A stretch of DNA of 64,000 nt from Symbiodinium natans (Eukaryota; Sar; Dinophyceae; Suessiales; Symbiodiniaceae): positions 62,001 through 126,000 of the forward strand of contig CAJNDS010002406.1 of NCBI GenBank assembly GCA_905221605.1, in the 5' to 3' direction. This document shows, piece by piece, positions 39,849-49,937 of the stretch. The notes under the pieces were generated by a model. It did not search any database. It was not told the origin of the DNA and saw nothing but the letters and a program-made list of their open reading frames with translations. The position numbers were made by a program, and so were the translations under genes. Position 1 is the first letter of the stretch, and the number at the start of each line of letters is the position of its first letter.

Positions 39849-39935
39849 ACGTCCTTGCATTGAGCCGCCAGTCTTGCAATTCCTCGAAGAGACCAATGCA
39901 CCAATGCCCCTTATAACGTGGCCGGCATACCTTAG
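39849..39935 (+). CDS. Exon-like segment after a CCCTAAA array
   Basis: CCATGCTGTGTTTCAG, then RPCIEPPVLQFLEETNAPMP, then LITWPAYL. Good acceptor. Confidence 0.4.
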
Positions 39936-40113
39936 GGTTTGGGGTGTAGGGTGTTAGGGTTTAGGGTTTAGGGTGTAGGGTGTTAGGGTTTAGGGTTCAG
40001 GGTTTGGGAAACCCCGAAGCCATCCAGTCGAAACTGGCACCGGCAATCCTCCAAAGACGTCAGCGAGGTACAGCAACGTCGAGAAGGTACATAGCTCCGT
40101 CGAAGAGGTATAA

Positions 40114-40236
40114 AAACTCGCCGCGAAATTCGCCGGCAAGAGGCAACACTTGCTCGGAAAGATGTTCTCGCTTGTGCCAGTCCCTACACGGCGCGTGCTG
40201 TGTAACAGAGGCCCCAAAAGAGGATCCGTAATGTAG
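40114..40236 (+). CDS. Exon-like segment, basic
   Basis: Reads KLAAKFAGKRQHLLGKMFSL, then VPVPTRRVLCNRGPKRGSVM to a stop at 40234-40236. Another frame is open. Confidence 0.35.
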   Translation, partial: KLAAKFAGKRQHLLGKMFSLVPVPTRRVLCNRGPKRGSVM

Positions 40237-40433
40237 ATCAAACCCAAGACACTTTTCAGAGGCCACCGAAAGCACGAAACCCCAAGATGCGAACACGGAC
40301 GTTCGAAGCCCCGCCTCTCTTCCGGTCTAGGTTTCTAGGTTGCCATAAAGGGGCATCGAGGTTTCGTGGGGTTTGGGGAGTTTAGGGCTTCGCGCTGAAA
40401 GGGCTGTAAATTAGACTGTTCCCCCAATACCAG

Positions 40434-40512
40434 AGTCGGCACCGAGGCATCAAGAAAGACTGGCTGGACCTAGATGTGGCTGCTCGGAAGTCGAAGAGTT
40501 CGGGATTAACAG
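40434..40512 (+). CDS. Exon-like segment with AG/GT boundaries
   Basis: GTTCCCCCAATACCAG, then SRHRGIKKDWLDLDVAARKS, then KSSGLT, then AACAG|GTTTGT. Good codon bias and clean edges. Confidence 0.48.
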
Positions 40513-40877
40513 GTTTGTTTAGGGCTTGGGGCTGGGGCCCTTGCGCCCAGTTATTCTTATTACTTTGGAGGCTGGAACCTTGCTTTGGCTCACTTGTGTT
40601 CGCATGGAGGGTCAGGATTGTCGGTACAGTTGTTGATGATCTCTGCAGGCTTAGTTATACTCTGCGGTACGCCATGGGAGGCAGAGCCAGCATGAGCCGG
40701 TACTGCAGCATTCTATCTGCCAATGATGCTGAACCCTCATCCTCCCTCAGCCCCTCAGACAACAAGACCACTTGGTGCCGCAACACGCCGCAACACCCAG
40801 AGCGCAAGGGCCCTGACGAGCCAAATTGAGGTGCAGTAGAGCTGCAGTCACTCCGCTCGAGGCACGGGGGACGGCCG

Positions 40878-41258
40878 ATGATCGGGTGGATGTCGGAGTG
40901 CTTGGTTCAACTGCTTAGCTTCCATTTTCAGGACAAGCCTTGTGTGATTATTAAAACGCAGCCTGGGTCCATCACCCTCTTAACGCTTAGAATGAAACAA
41001 CACATGTTTGCTCACTTGAATGCCGAGGAGAAGTCCGCAATGTTGATAGCTCTGGTTTCAATGGGATTCGGTCACGAGTTCGCTTCGTACTGTTGGGATG
41101 TGTTTGATCGAACTGGGAGTCAACTGAGGCAGGGTACACTGCATTGTTTGGGGTGCTCAGCCTGTGCAGTGATTAGGGCAGTGGATCCGCATGCCCTTGC
41201 CCATGGTCGGCTTATGGTTTGCTTGTCTCTGTTTCCCTGTACAGGTTGCACTGATTGA
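40878..41258 (+). CDS. Open frame of 126 codons, unrecognised
   Basis: Includes QDKPCVIIKTQPGSITLLTL, then NAEEKSAMLIALVSMGFGHE, then FASYCWDVFDRTGSQLRQGT. Protein-like throughout but with only moderate codon bias. Overlaps the start of the exon at 41245 in another frame, so it must end earlier if both are real. Confidence 0.35.
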   Translation: MIGWMSECLVQLLSFHFQDKPCVIIKTQPGSITLLTLRMKQHMFAHLNAEEKSAMLIALVSMGFGHEFASYCWDVFDRTGSQLRQGTLHCLGCSACAVIRAVDPHALAHGRLMVCLSLFPCTGCTD

Positions 41259-41409
41259 CAACCATGGCCACGAGCGGCAAAGTTCAATCGCTACAGAACT
41301 GGCACTGCCCATCAATGCTTGCCCCGGGGTGCTGCACCCAGCCACAAAGAATGCTGCGGGTTTCGGCTCCTTCGCTTCCGCCATTCGCTATCAACCACAC
41401 TCGCCATAG
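41245..41409 (+). CDS. Terminal exon candidate
   Basis: Acceptor CTGTTTCCCTGTACAG, then VALIDNHGHERQSSIATELA, then LPINACPGVLHPATKNAAGF, then GSFASAIRYQPHSP and stop. 54 residues, G/C-biased, phase 0. Confidence 0.52.
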   Translation, partial: VALIDNHGHERQSSIATELALPINACPGVLHPATKNAAGFGSFASAIRYQPHSP

Positions 41410-41980
41410 GCTTACAACACCCCAAACCCTAAGCCCTAAACCCTCAACCCTAAACCCTACCTTCGTGGGTGGGGAAGGACATGGAACCCGCCGAGTTTGA
41501 TGCTCCAGCCCCACCGGCGGTTTTAATTTCAACCAACCGTCGCGGCAGATCCATGGAGAAACTAAGGGTTAGGGTTTAGGGTTTGGGGTTTAGGGTTTAG
41601 GGTTTGGGGTTTAGGGTTTGGGGTTTCGGGTCAAGGAGTCCAGTTGCAAAAAGGGTTTAGGGTTTGGGGTGTTGAGTTTGGAGCTTGGTTGGGTTGCTAC
41701 TGGACATGCATAAGCCACTGATGTGGAGCTTTTCTTGGAGGAGGCACACACACACACTATGGCCTTGGATACCAAATGAACCCAAAAATTGGGCCCATAT
41801 ACGCTATGCTCCTAGAATTCCTCTAAAGGTATATGAACCGTAAACCCTAAACCCTTTTTTGGGTCCACTGGGTTCCCAAGGGGGGTTCCAACTTTCAACC
41901 ATGCGAAAGCGGATGTCGTCGGATTGGGTTGAAGCGGCGTTTGGTCGCGCGGGGCTCCCAGGCGCGGGCTTCGCTTCGGG

Positions 41981-42037
41981 ATTAGGGTTTAGGGTTTAGG
42001 GTTTAGGGTTTAGGGTTTAGGGTTTAGGGTTTAGGGT
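41981..42037 (+). repeat. Interstitial (TTTAGGG)n array
   Basis: Eight perfect units. A mixed TTTAGGG/TTTGGGG array lies at 41566-41630. Confidence 0.95.
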
Positions 42038-42283
42038 GGGATTAGGGAGCACTTTCTTGATTCTCTGGGTGGTGGCGCAGGTGAGGTTCTTAGTCGAGGG
42101 CGTGAGGATCGCAGGCTTCATAGTCAAAACCCAGATGTTTTGGCCTCGCCCGACGTGACAATTTGTGCTCTCGCCTACATCCTCCCTTCGCTCTCCCCTG
42201 CGCTCTCTTCGTGTCACGAACACGCAGCGGGGACAGACTTTCCTTGTCGGATGAGTTCGCCGTCCATTCGATGGGATCAGCAT
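42017..42283 (-). CDS. Minus-strand coding candidate
   Basis: The minus frame contains KPAILTPSTKNLTCATTQRI at about 42053-42120 with strongly G/C-ending codons. A second minus frame and a + frame are open over the same DNA. The end overlaps the TTTAGGG array, so the real exon is shorter. Confidence 0.28.
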   Translation of the reverse strand: MLIPSNGRRTHPTRKVCPRCVFVTRRERRGERREDVGESTNCHVGRGQNIWVLTMKPAILTPSTKNLTCATTQRIKKVLPNPTLNPKP

Positions 42284-42425
42284 GTCACGTTTTTGTTGAA
42301 ACTCTTGGCGGTTTGGGCTCCCTGTGGCGGTCTTGGGGTGCTCTTAGGGTGCTCTTGTTCGGGATCCAGCCTAATTGTGGTTGCAGTGGATGTAAGTAAC
42401 ACAAAAAAAGGCCGGGGAATGCTAA

Positions 42426-42617
42426 ACGGGGACAGTCGTCGATGAAGATCTGCCTAAGTGCTGTAAGATGGCCCCTGTGGCATCTGTGTACAGAGACACC
42501 GCTGCCGTCTTCGAGGAGGACCTGGCTCATTCCCAACGTTGGAGCAGCCAAACAGTACTTAGTGCTTGCCAGGCTTCAGTTCATATTACCGAGGTAGACC
42601 ACAGATATATAATGTAG
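42426..42617 (+). CDS. Exon-like segment, 63 codons
   Basis: Reads VVDEDLPKCCKMAPVASVYR, then DTAAVFEEDLAHSQRWSSQT, then VLSACQASVHITEVDHRYIM and stop. Directly followed by an ATG at 42618 in a different frame. Confidence 0.42.
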   Translation, partial: TGTVVDEDLPKCCKMAPVASVYRDTAAVFEEDLAHSQRWSSQTVLSACQASVHITEVDHRYIM

Positions 42618-42801
42618 ATGAACACCTTCAAGCGGCGGCAAGCACATGTTAAACCGTTAAACCCATTTGGGTGCAAAGTGTGCAAAAGCAAGGAAATGCA
42701 GACGCGCAGAGGTTCCAAGGGCATTTCCTTGCCCAACCTCATCACCCAAGCAGTTTCGAAGCGCTGCTGCATCCTGTGCAGATGCGGCCTGCCCTTAACA
42801 C
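42618..42801 (+). CDS. Exon with possible zinc-binding cysteines
   Basis: ATG at 42618; reads MNTFKRRQAHVKPLNPFGCK, then VCKSKEMQTRRGSKGISLPN, then LITQAVSKRCCILCRCGLPL. C-x2-C and C-C-x2-C-x-C spaced by 31 residues could bind zinc; no named domain. Exits ACAC|GTAGGG into a CCCTAAA intron and joins in phase to 42903. Confidence 0.5.
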
Positions 42802-42902
42802 GTAGGGCCCTAAACCCTAAGCCAACCCTAAACCCTGAACCCTAAACCCTCAACCCTATAAACCCTAAACCCTATAAACCCTACCATCTTGTTCCATTGC
42901 AG
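42802..42902 (+). other. Predicted GT-AG intron of CCCTAAA/CCCTATAAA repeats
   Basis: 101 bp: GTAGGGCCCTAAACCCTAAG ... TACCATCTTGTTCCATTGCAG. Phase is kept (C + GC = arginine). Confidence 0.52.
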
Positions 42903-42985
42903 GCGCAAGCGCAGAGGATGCTGGATGGCTGTTGCGCAAACGGCACCTCCCTCCAAGATGTGTAGAGATCCCCGGTGCAGGAAGG
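42903..42985 (+). CDS. Exon-like segment, in phase with 42618-42801
   Basis: Joined reading R-ASAEDAGWLLRKRHLPPRC, then VEIPGAG. A TTTAGGG/TTCAGGG tract follows. Confidence 0.43.
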
Positions 42986-43158
42986 TTTAGGGTTCAGGGT
43001 TCAGGGCTCAGGGCGAGGCAGGCAGTGGCCAGGAGGCCTGTTGCAAAAGGGCTCAGGGTTTAGGGTTTAGTTGCGAAAGGGCTTAGGGCTTAGGGTTTAG
43101 GGCTTAGGGTTTGGGGTTTAGGGTTTAGGGTTTAGGGTTTAGGGGGCAAGCGTTTAGG

Positions 43159-43284
43159 ATGCAAAGTAGTGAGTTTCGGATTCTCAAAACTTCCGCAACA
43201 GCGATCCAGACCCGCAAGGCGTGGTGGGCAGTTCCATGGGAGAGAAACCCTCCCGGCCACGGGCCAGTTGCCGAGCCCCTTTAG
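43159..43284 (+). CDS. Small open frame, 41 residues
   Basis: ATG-to-stop: MQSSEFRILKTSATAIQTRK, then AWWAVPWERNPPGHGPVAEP. Lies exactly between two TTTAGGG arrays (43055-43145 and 43282-43362); the stop codon overlaps the second array. Confidence 0.35.
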   Translation: MQSSEFRILKTSATAIQTRKAWWAVPWERNPPGHGPVAEPL

Positions 43285-43362
43285 GGTCTAGGGTTTAGGG
43301 TTTAGGGTTTAGGGTTTAGGGTTTAGGGTTTAGGGTTTAGGGTTTAGGGTTTAGGGTTTAGG
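43282..43362 (+). repeat. Interstitial (TTTAGGG)n array
   Basis: About eleven units, the first with one change. Confidence 0.95.
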
Positions 43363-44664
43363 TGACTGCATTCGATGTATTTGGGAGCAGGGCTGAAAAG
43401 GATTTAAAGTCAATCACCTTAAGCCCGATTATCAACCCTACACCCTTAAGGGTCGTGTCTTTGTTTGTTGGGGGGGGGTATGGGAAGGTGTGGGCTTCAA
43501 AGGGCCTTTGGAGTAAGAACAATATAAGCTGACATTACAGGGTTTTGCGCGGCCGTCCTCTTGCAGAGTGTATGTCAAACGCGCCCATGAACTGTAAGAC
43601 TGGACAGCCCACATTGGCACATACTCACTCGAGTGGAGAGTCAGTCGTTGCATCAGGGTTTCATGAGTCTGCGTGCGTTGCGCTGGTACGAGTAGTTCAA
43701 GGGGACATGGTCGGGTTTCTTAGGTGAAGGTTCGGTTGAGGGCCGAACCCTGATCCGCAGGAGCACCAAAAAATCCTAAACCCTGAGCCCTAAGTCCACT
43801 TGCTCATTCTTTGGAGAGTTTGGAGTTTGGGGGCTCTTGTAATAGCTGTTCAATGCTGACGGCCACTTCTAGCTGCGACGGACAGCGCTGAGCCGACGTG
43901 TCCCAAACCGGTCTTCGAAGGCCAGGCAAAAACAAATTGGGGTTTAGGGTTTAGGGTTTAGGGTTTTGATCTGCTTCAGAACCCCACAACAACAAATTGG
44001 GGGGGGTTCTTAGCAACTAGTAGAAAAGGGGTGAAAGTTGAAGTTTCCGATTCTCCTCAAATAAGCTCGGGTTTACTGGTTTTGACTACTGCCCGGCGGT
44101 TGACAGACCTAGGTACCCAAAAAGGATTGAACGAGTAAGCCTTAATCCGCAATGTGATTTAAGAATTTCTTTCTGAAGGGGCATCGCATTCTCTGAGAGA
44201 CTTCGTGATTAAGATTGCAGCCGAAACATGAGTGACTCCAGCTTCTGTACCAGGTACTTGTACCAGGTGTACAGCTGATTGGGTTTTCTTTGGGGTTAGG
44301 GGGTGTGCAAGAGGCCCGGAGGCCACAAGGGGGAGTACGTAAGTCTTTCACGGTAAGACGTTAAGCAGCATGTGCTCTCGCAGCTCTAACACAACCTGCG
44401 CCCGGCTGCCTGCGCGCATGCAACTTGTTTGACTTGACTTTGTCAACCTCCTAAACACTCTAGTCCAGAAAGCACTGGGACCCTTCCACCGCCAAGCCAC
44501 TAGCTTTAAGCCCTTCAACCCCCATTGGGTTTTATGGCTTTCGGGGGGCCTTCGAATTTAAAGGCAGCTTCGCCCCTAAACCCTATTCAACCCCCTCACC
44601 CCGGAAGTTGTGAGACTGCCAGACAGAACCTTCAGTTTCAAGGTTCAGCATTTGTACGGTTTAG

Positions 44665-44766
44665 GCCCCATTTCTGTCAACGTCGGCTCAGCATGTAGAT
44701 TGCAGACGCTGGCGAGCCTTTGTGCACCGCATGGCAAAAGAGCGATACCCTACACCTCGGAACTAG
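44665..44766 (+). CDS. Exon-like segment, basic
   Basis: Reads APFLSTSAQHVDCRRWRAFV, then HRMAKERYPTPRN and stop. An alternative frame is open. Confidence 0.33.
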   Translation, partial: APFLSTSAQHVDCRRWRAFVHRMAKERYPTPRN

Positions 44767-44774
44767 GGCTGTAG

Positions 44775-44885
44775 GACTCGCACTGTGCCCTAAACACCCT
44801 GCAGCAAAAGGCATTACCGGATTGTGCTCTGCAGTGTCCTGAGTGTCCAACAGACAGGCGGCATAATATCGACACTAGGGACTAG
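44775..44885 (+). CDS. Exon-like segment with cysteine pair
   Basis: Reads SHCALNTLQQKALPDCALQC, then PECPTDRRHNIDTRD and stop. C-x3-C-x2-C pattern. Confidence 0.35.
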   Translation, partial: DSHCALNTLQQKALPDCALQCPECPTDRRHNIDTRD

Positions 44886-45629
44886 GGACTTGCATAAGCC
44901 AGTATTTCATGCTGCCCAAACAAACTCGCTTCTGTGCGCCAAGTTTCGGGATTGGCCTGTACCTTGGGTTTAGGGTTTAGGCGCACCTCGCAGTTGAGAG
45001 TTGGAGTCCGCATGTAGGATGGGAGCGGCGTTCCGGATTTGAAATGTCCCTGGTCATTGTAGCTCGCTGTCATGGTAGAGTGCACGCAACGAAGCAACAG
45101 TTCTTGGGCATGAGCCATACTTTACATCACCCTTAAATCGCGCAGTCAGGTCCGTTGCGGCCGAGCCTGGGAACGAAAGCTCCGAGGCCGACGGCTGGGG
45201 ATAGAAACATTGCATGCTCCAGCAGCGCGACCTGCGAGAAAGCTAGTGGAGGATTTGTCTTTATAATATGGTCTACGTTTCAGTGTTCAGCTAGCTGTCA
45301 GCTTGCAAATAGGCGTAGCCATTGTTCATAGCCGTGCCTTGTCAGGAGAGCGACGGAAACGATTCAGCACCTAGCCGCTCAGATGAGTTGTATTTGAGGG
45401 ATGTCGCCAGAGCCGACAGTGAGTTGTGACCCTTGTCTGAGGGCGGGTGAGAGCCCTGTGAATCAGACCCGAACCACTGGAAGAAGCTTAATAGTAACAA
45501 CTGAGGGAGGTAGTCCTCTTACAGCAGTCCTGTTCCTGCTTGCCCAAGCCATCCTAGCATGCTGGGAGTGGGGCTTCCAGAGAGGGTTTAGAGTTGTTTA
45601 GGTCTTGGGCTTCCGGCATTCCATCGCCG

Positions 45630-45735
45630 CCTAAACCCTAAACCCTAAACCCTAAACCCTAAACCCTAAACCCTAAACCCTAAACCCTAAACCCTAAACC
45701 CTAAACCCTAAACCCTAAACCCTAAACCCTAAACC
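45630..45735 (-). repeat. Interstitial (CCCTAAA)n array, 15 units
   Basis: 106 bp of perfect CCCTAAA, the longest array in this orientation. Confidence 0.97.
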
Positions 45736-46067
45736 GCGGGGGCTCGGGCTGGAGTCATCAAAAGAACTCGACCAGTCAGGCCTAGCCTATGGCCTATGAG
45801 AGCCCCCGCCAGATGCTGGGATGTTGAGGTGGTGGTTCCGGGTTTCGTGTCTCTGTGCGGTGCGCTCCTTGAAGCCTGTCGCAGAAGTGTTTCTGCACGA
45901 TTGAAGCCGTCAACAAAGCGTTGCTGTACTGAAGCCTGTTGCAACAGTGTTTCTTTACGTTTGTCCTCTGTCTGCGCTGTGTTCACCCAAGCGGTTTGCT
46001 GTTTTGTTGGCTGGATGTCCAGAAACCATTGACTGATCTCCGACGCTGTGTGCCGTGAGCTCGCCAA
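45729..46067 (-). CDS. Minus-strand coding candidate, 112 codons
   Basis: Reads SEISQWFLDIQPTKQQTAWV, then NTAQTEDKRKETLLQQASVQ, then QRFVDGFNRAETLLRQASRS. ETLLQQAS/ETLLRQAS is an internal repeat. Polar and helical. Ends at the CCCTAAA array. The + strand is also open over 78 codons. Confidence 0.4.
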   Translation of the reverse strand: MASSRHTASEISQWFLDIQPTKQQTAWVNTAQTEDKRKETLLQQASVQQRFVDGFNRAETLLRQASRSAPHRDTKPGTTTSTSQHLAGALIGHRLGLTGRVLLMTPARAPAV

Positions 46068-46111
46068 TAGGTGACAACCTCACCATGGATGTGCCTTGGT
46101 TTCAGCTTTTG
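46053..46111 (+). CDS. Exon-like segment with GTAAGT donor
   Basis: Reads SPIGDNLTMDVPWFQLL, then TTTTGC|GTAAGTCTG, the most consensus-like donor in the window. Confidence 0.35.
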
Positions 46112-46613
46112 CGTAAGTCTGTTTTTTCTCTCGTGCGTTGCCAGGGCTCGAGGGGTTGGTTGGGGCGTGGGGTTTGGAGGGTGTGTCGGCATGGGGATGT
46201 GAGTCTCTGCAGAGCTCGGCCGCAAGTTAACACCCTTTGCCGGAAACCCTTCAAACCCAACGGCCCGACCTGAAAACCCAGCATGACTGGAGCTAAGGCT
46301 GACGATCCCCAAGGCCGGCTGGGCATGAACATTCGGAGGTTCATGGGCAGTTAGAAGTGAGCTTTATGTAAGCTAATGAACTACAGAGCCTTCTTTACTC
46401 TACTTGTGCCCCTACTCCTACCCATGAACTTCCATGAGCTTCAAAGCGAGTCCCGGGAGCTCTGGCTGAATTCCTCCCCATTGTCGGGTTTTGGAAGGGT
46501 TGAGGGTTTTATGCTTCTAGGGTTTTGGGGTTTCAGGGTTTCGGGGTTTTGGGGTCGTGAAACATTGGGCTGTAAAAAGTTTCAAAACCCGAAAGCCCAA
46601 AGTGTTGTTTTAA

Positions 46614-46731
46614 GGCTTCGGCTTCCGCGTTGAGATGAGTTTTGAGGGATCGAAGTGCCACTGCCACACCCCTCAGAAGGATCTTGAGACCCCAGCAGGC
46701 CTTCAGTTAGCAGAGGCCCAACGATCATGAG
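46614..46731 (+). CDS. Exon-like segment
   Basis: Reads FGFRVEMSFEGSKCHCHTPQ, then KDLETPAGLQLAEAQRS and stop. Contains C-H-C-H. Confidence 0.36.
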
Positions 46732-47189
46732 CACCCTATAAACGCTGAAGTCAAAAGGGCCTCCGTACACAGAGCCCTGGGCCTTCTCTTCAGGGTCGAA
46801 GCTATGGGTGTTCTTGGCGGAAGCAAGTAGCTACATGCTTAAGGTTGAGCTCGAGGGTCAACCCAGAACCCAAAACCCTGCCAGAAGCAGAGCTTTAAGC
46901 CTCCACAGAGCTTCGCTTGCGAAGAGCCTTCTGCAGAGGAAACTCAAGCAACATCTCGATGGACTCACGCCTGCAGAGCCTTTTGAACAGGGCTTTGAGG
47001 TTTAGGGCTAGAAAGCAGGGAGAGTGTGAAGACGTTGCACGTACGGCTGGAAAGAACCTTTATACTGCCACAGTTCTCTTGGGGTGAAACCCTCTTCCGG
47101 TTGTTTTTGCCTGTGGTTCGCTTTTTGTGGGCTTGAGGGTAAGAGCATGTCGTGCGGTAGTTTGCGCTCCAAGCAGGGTCTAAGGGTAG

Positions 47190-47237
47190 GAATATGCCTC
47201 CTGAGGCACCGGTACGAATATGCCTCCTGAGGCACCG
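47190..47237. repeat. 22-bp direct repeat, 26-bp period
   Basis: GAATATGCCTCCTGAGGCAC then CG occurs at 47190 and again at 47216, a recent tandem duplication. Confidence 0.9.
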
Positions 47238-47492
47238 CTTGTCGGTCTCGAAATCTGGTTGACGAACAAGACCCACAAGCTTGTGAGGCCAACTGCGACC
47301 ATGAGTTTTCAGGGCATGCAGGATGCGTGGAATGTAGAACGAAGTCGGGACTTGCATCTCCTGTTAAGGAGCAGTTCTGGTGCAAGCCCTTGCAATAATG
47401 TTTCCCACAGACCGCTGAGGCAATGCTTTGATGAATGTTGTGCGCTCCTCACAACGAGACCGTTCCAGGTGGAAACCGCCAACAACTCGTAG
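47220..47492 (+). CDS. Open frame of 90 residues, ATG start
   Basis: MPPEAPLVGLEIWLTNKTHK, then LVRPTATMSFQGMQDAWNVE, then RSRDLHLLLRSSSGASPCNN and on to a stop at 47490-47492. High G/C third positions. Two minus frames of 125-130 codons overlap; the + frame has the better bias. Not recognised. Confidence 0.42.
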   Translation: MPPEAPLVGLEIWLTNKTHKLVRPTATMSFQGMQDAWNVERSRDLHLLLRSSSGASPCNNVSHRPLRQCFDECCALLTTRPFQVETANNS

Positions 47493-47688
47493 AAGACCTA
47501 CGGTCCGCAGCCCTACTGAGTACTGCACTCACCCCTAGACATTACCCTTTCAAGGGACAAGGAATGGGGTAGGGTCCGTTGGCAAAAGCCTTTTGGCCCC
47601 TGGTCTTGTTGCGAGGCGTCCGCCGCTACCTGTGAACCCCATGACTGGTGCGTTCAGCTTTGTGGCGGAGCCAGCGACTTTGCTGTAG

Positions 47689-47808
47689 CCGGAAGTGGGC
47701 CTTTGCGGGTTTAGTGCTGCAAGTTCCAAGGCCGTTTTTGTGGCGCGATTGCAGCCCTACGCACACATCGGCCCGACGCAGCCTCAACATGTATCACCCG
47801 AGGATTAA
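47689..47808 (+). CDS. Exon-like segment
   Basis: Reads EVGLCGFSAASSKAVFVARL, then QPYAHIGPTQPQHVSPED and stop. Confidence 0.38.
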   Translation, partial: PEVGLCGFSAASSKAVFVARLQPYAHIGPTQPQHVSPED

Positions 47809-47825
47809 GTCATTGAACGGCCCAG

Positions 47826-47921
47826 GACACCATCTACACCATAACGTCGCTGAACACCAGCGACAGCATGTTTCAGAATGCGTCGACGCAGTATATGGAG
47901 GCCTGGCCTGCACCTGGGATT
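47826..47921 (+). CDS. Exon-like segment with AG/GT boundaries
   Basis: GGCCCAG, then DTIYTITSLNTSDSMFQNAS, then TQYMEAWPAPGI, then GGGATT|GTAGGG. 32 codons, phase 0-0, strong codon bias. Confidence 0.5.
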
Positions 47922-48529
47922 GTAGGGCCTTAAGCAAGGCCACAAGCTTTACAAGCCTGTAGTCCCAAGTCCACAAGGCAGGTGGTGAACAACAAGCACA
48001 TTGGTTCACGAATTTGGGAATCAGGTTGGGTCCCCCTGGAATTCCAAAATGGCTAATTCACTTTTTGGTTTCTATCAAAAACCCACGGGAATGTTAAACT
48101 AAAACCAAAAGCGTGTCATTTCTTAAAGGTTCTAAGTCCGATCTCCCTAAACCCGAAAGAAGATTCTGGGATGAACCACAAGGCTTCCTGGCACCTCTTG
48201 GGAACTTTCGGCGCCCCTCAGGACACCCCTCAACTAAGCTTTGTAGGGTTTAGGTTCTAGGGTTTAGGTAAATCCCTAATCCCAGAAGCCTAAATACAGC
48301 CTAAAGCCAGGGCACCCAACCGCCTGAATTGCTGAAGCCCTCAACCCCTCAACCTGCTAAGCCAGCCTTGGTTGTTGAGAGGCTGCGACATCTTTGAGTT
48401 ATTTTTGAGTTACAAGCAAGACCTCAGACTGTGGGGCTTCGGTGTTGAGGGCAAGACATGATGGGTTTGGGCTGTAGGGTCAAGGGTATTGAGTAACCAT
48501 TAGGGGACGCCCAAGTTCAACGCCCCTGA

Positions 48530-48841
48530 ACTCTCGAAGCCCCTGCAGCTTCCACCCCGAGATCCCTGAAATTCCTAAGCCTGGGCCGCGGTGGCGCATT
48601 TCGGCTCGGCAGCGGGGTTAGAGTCATCGTGGCTAGGGCACCAGACTGGGCCGCCGAAGCGCTTTGGCTTCACAGAGTTCCCTTAGAACTGGCAATCTTT
48701 AAAAAGGGACTCCTGGGCCCCGGGCCTCCAGGGGTTAGATGCGGGCTTCACGCGTGTGTTAAAGCTGCTGGGGTATCGATTGCTTTCAATCTTGGGCTTC
48801 AAAGGGTTTGGGGCTTCAAGGTTGCGTTTTCTCAGCTCTGA
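48530..48841 (+). CDS. Open frame of 103 codons, no start codon
   Basis: Reads APAASTPRSLKFLSLGRGGA, then FRLGSGVRVIVARAPDWAAE, then ALWLHRVPLELAIFKKGLLG, then a stop at 48839-48841. Not recognised. The core (48600-48700) has the best bias. Confidence 0.45.
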   Translation, partial: TLEAPAASTPRSLKFLSLGRGGAFRLGSGVRVIVARAPDWAAEALWLHRVPLELAIFKKGLLGPGPPGVRCGLHACVKAAGVSIAFNLGLQRVWGFKVAFSQL

Positions 48842-49017
48842 AAAAGCATCGCATGCTTGTCTCACTAAAAGGCACTAGGTTCAAGCTTGACATCCTCGGC
48901 TTGAGGAATGTAGCGCGGGACACTTGGCGACCCCCCCTGTGCTGTAAAAGTCGCAGGCCACCTCTGGTCGCAGGAAGAGTTCTGGCAACCGAACATTTCG
49001 CATGAAAGCAGAAGGCA

Positions 49018-49362
49018 ATGAAGATTGAAGAAGTGAACGACCCCCCCCCCCCCGCCGCCTCCCCCCCCCCCCCCCCCGAAACCCAACATAGACCCCAAGC
49101 CCAAAGAGCCTTAAGAACGTCAAAAAAAGCGGGCCTCGGAGGACGAGGCGGTGGAGGTATGGCAAGCGTCCGAAACGATGCGCTGCACAAGCGCGGCCTG
49201 GCCCTTGCAGAATTGGGGCTTTTCCGCTCGTTTGGGAAACTCTTCAGCCCCAAACTCTCGGGTTTCATGTGGAGGTTGTTGAGAAAATTCGGGTCTCTTT
49301 GCATGTCGTATCGTTTTTGTCCAACGGGCTCCTCTCGTTTAGGATGCAAAACAGGCGCCTGA
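49018..49362 (+). CDS. Open frame of 114 residues with proline tract
   Basis: ATG at 49018. The poly-C runs give an N-terminal proline/alanine tract, then MASVRNDALHKRGLALAELG, then LFRSFGKLFSPKLSGFMWRL, then LRKFGSLCMSYRF. The second part is convincing (G/C-biased, basic and hydrophobic). A minus frame of 185 codons covers the same DNA. Confidence 0.42.
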   Translation: MKIEEVNDPPPPAASPPPPPETQHRPQAQRALRTSKKAGLGGRGGGGMASVRNDALHKRGLALAELGLFRSFGKLFSPKLSGFMWRLLRKFGSLCMSYRFCPTGSSRLGCKTGA

Positions 49363-49736
49363 ACATGGAGCAAGCAATGTGGGGTTCAAGTTGCCATCCG
49401 AGGTCGGAAGTCTGATCACCTTAAGTCAATTTAGGGTTTAGGGTTTAGGGTTTAGGGTGGAAACCTGATTTCGGGGCTTGGGCTCTGGTACAGCCCTTTT
49501 GTGTTCTATCTGTGTGACTCCAAAACATTTCTGGAATCAATACGGTGCCTTTCTAGTCTAAAGGGATATGCCTTCATTATCGGTGATTGGAGTTTCTTGG
49601 CTCATATTGTCTCGCGGCCTGAGTTTCAGACTGTGAGAACCAAATCCTACACAATTTTCACGGAAAGCTAGGGTGTTGTAAAAACAAAAATTTAATTTCG
49701 ACGAAGCCGGGGGGGAGGGAGTGGGGGCTGGCAGCA

Positions 49737-49937
49737 TTGATTCCATCAATACGACCTTCGGGGCTAAACAAACCTTACCAGAAGCTCCAGCAGCCCAGCA
49801 GCCAAGGCGTTGTGGAGGGCAGCTACAATTTCTACGACAATCATCAGGGGTGCGGAACCGCCGCAGACAAGGCTGGCCAGGAAATCATGTTCCGGGCTTG
49901 GGAATTGAGGTTGTCTCAGTGTTCACGGGGCTTGTAG
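49737..49937 (+). CDS. Exon-like segment, 66 codons
   Basis: Contains SSQGVVEGSYNFYDNHQGCG, then TAADKAGQEIMFRAWELRLS. Strong codon bias from about 49775. Another frame is open across 49721-50224 (167 codons) but has less protein character. Confidence 0.45.
   Translation: MIPSIRPSGLNKPYQKLQQPSSQGVVEGSYNFYDNHQGCGTAADKAGQEIMFRAWELRLSQCSRGL

Noticed and set aside
48816-49373. 185-codon minus-strand frame
   Set aside because: Much of it is poly-G/poly-C giving glycine runs; the + frame over the same DNA has an ATG and better composition.
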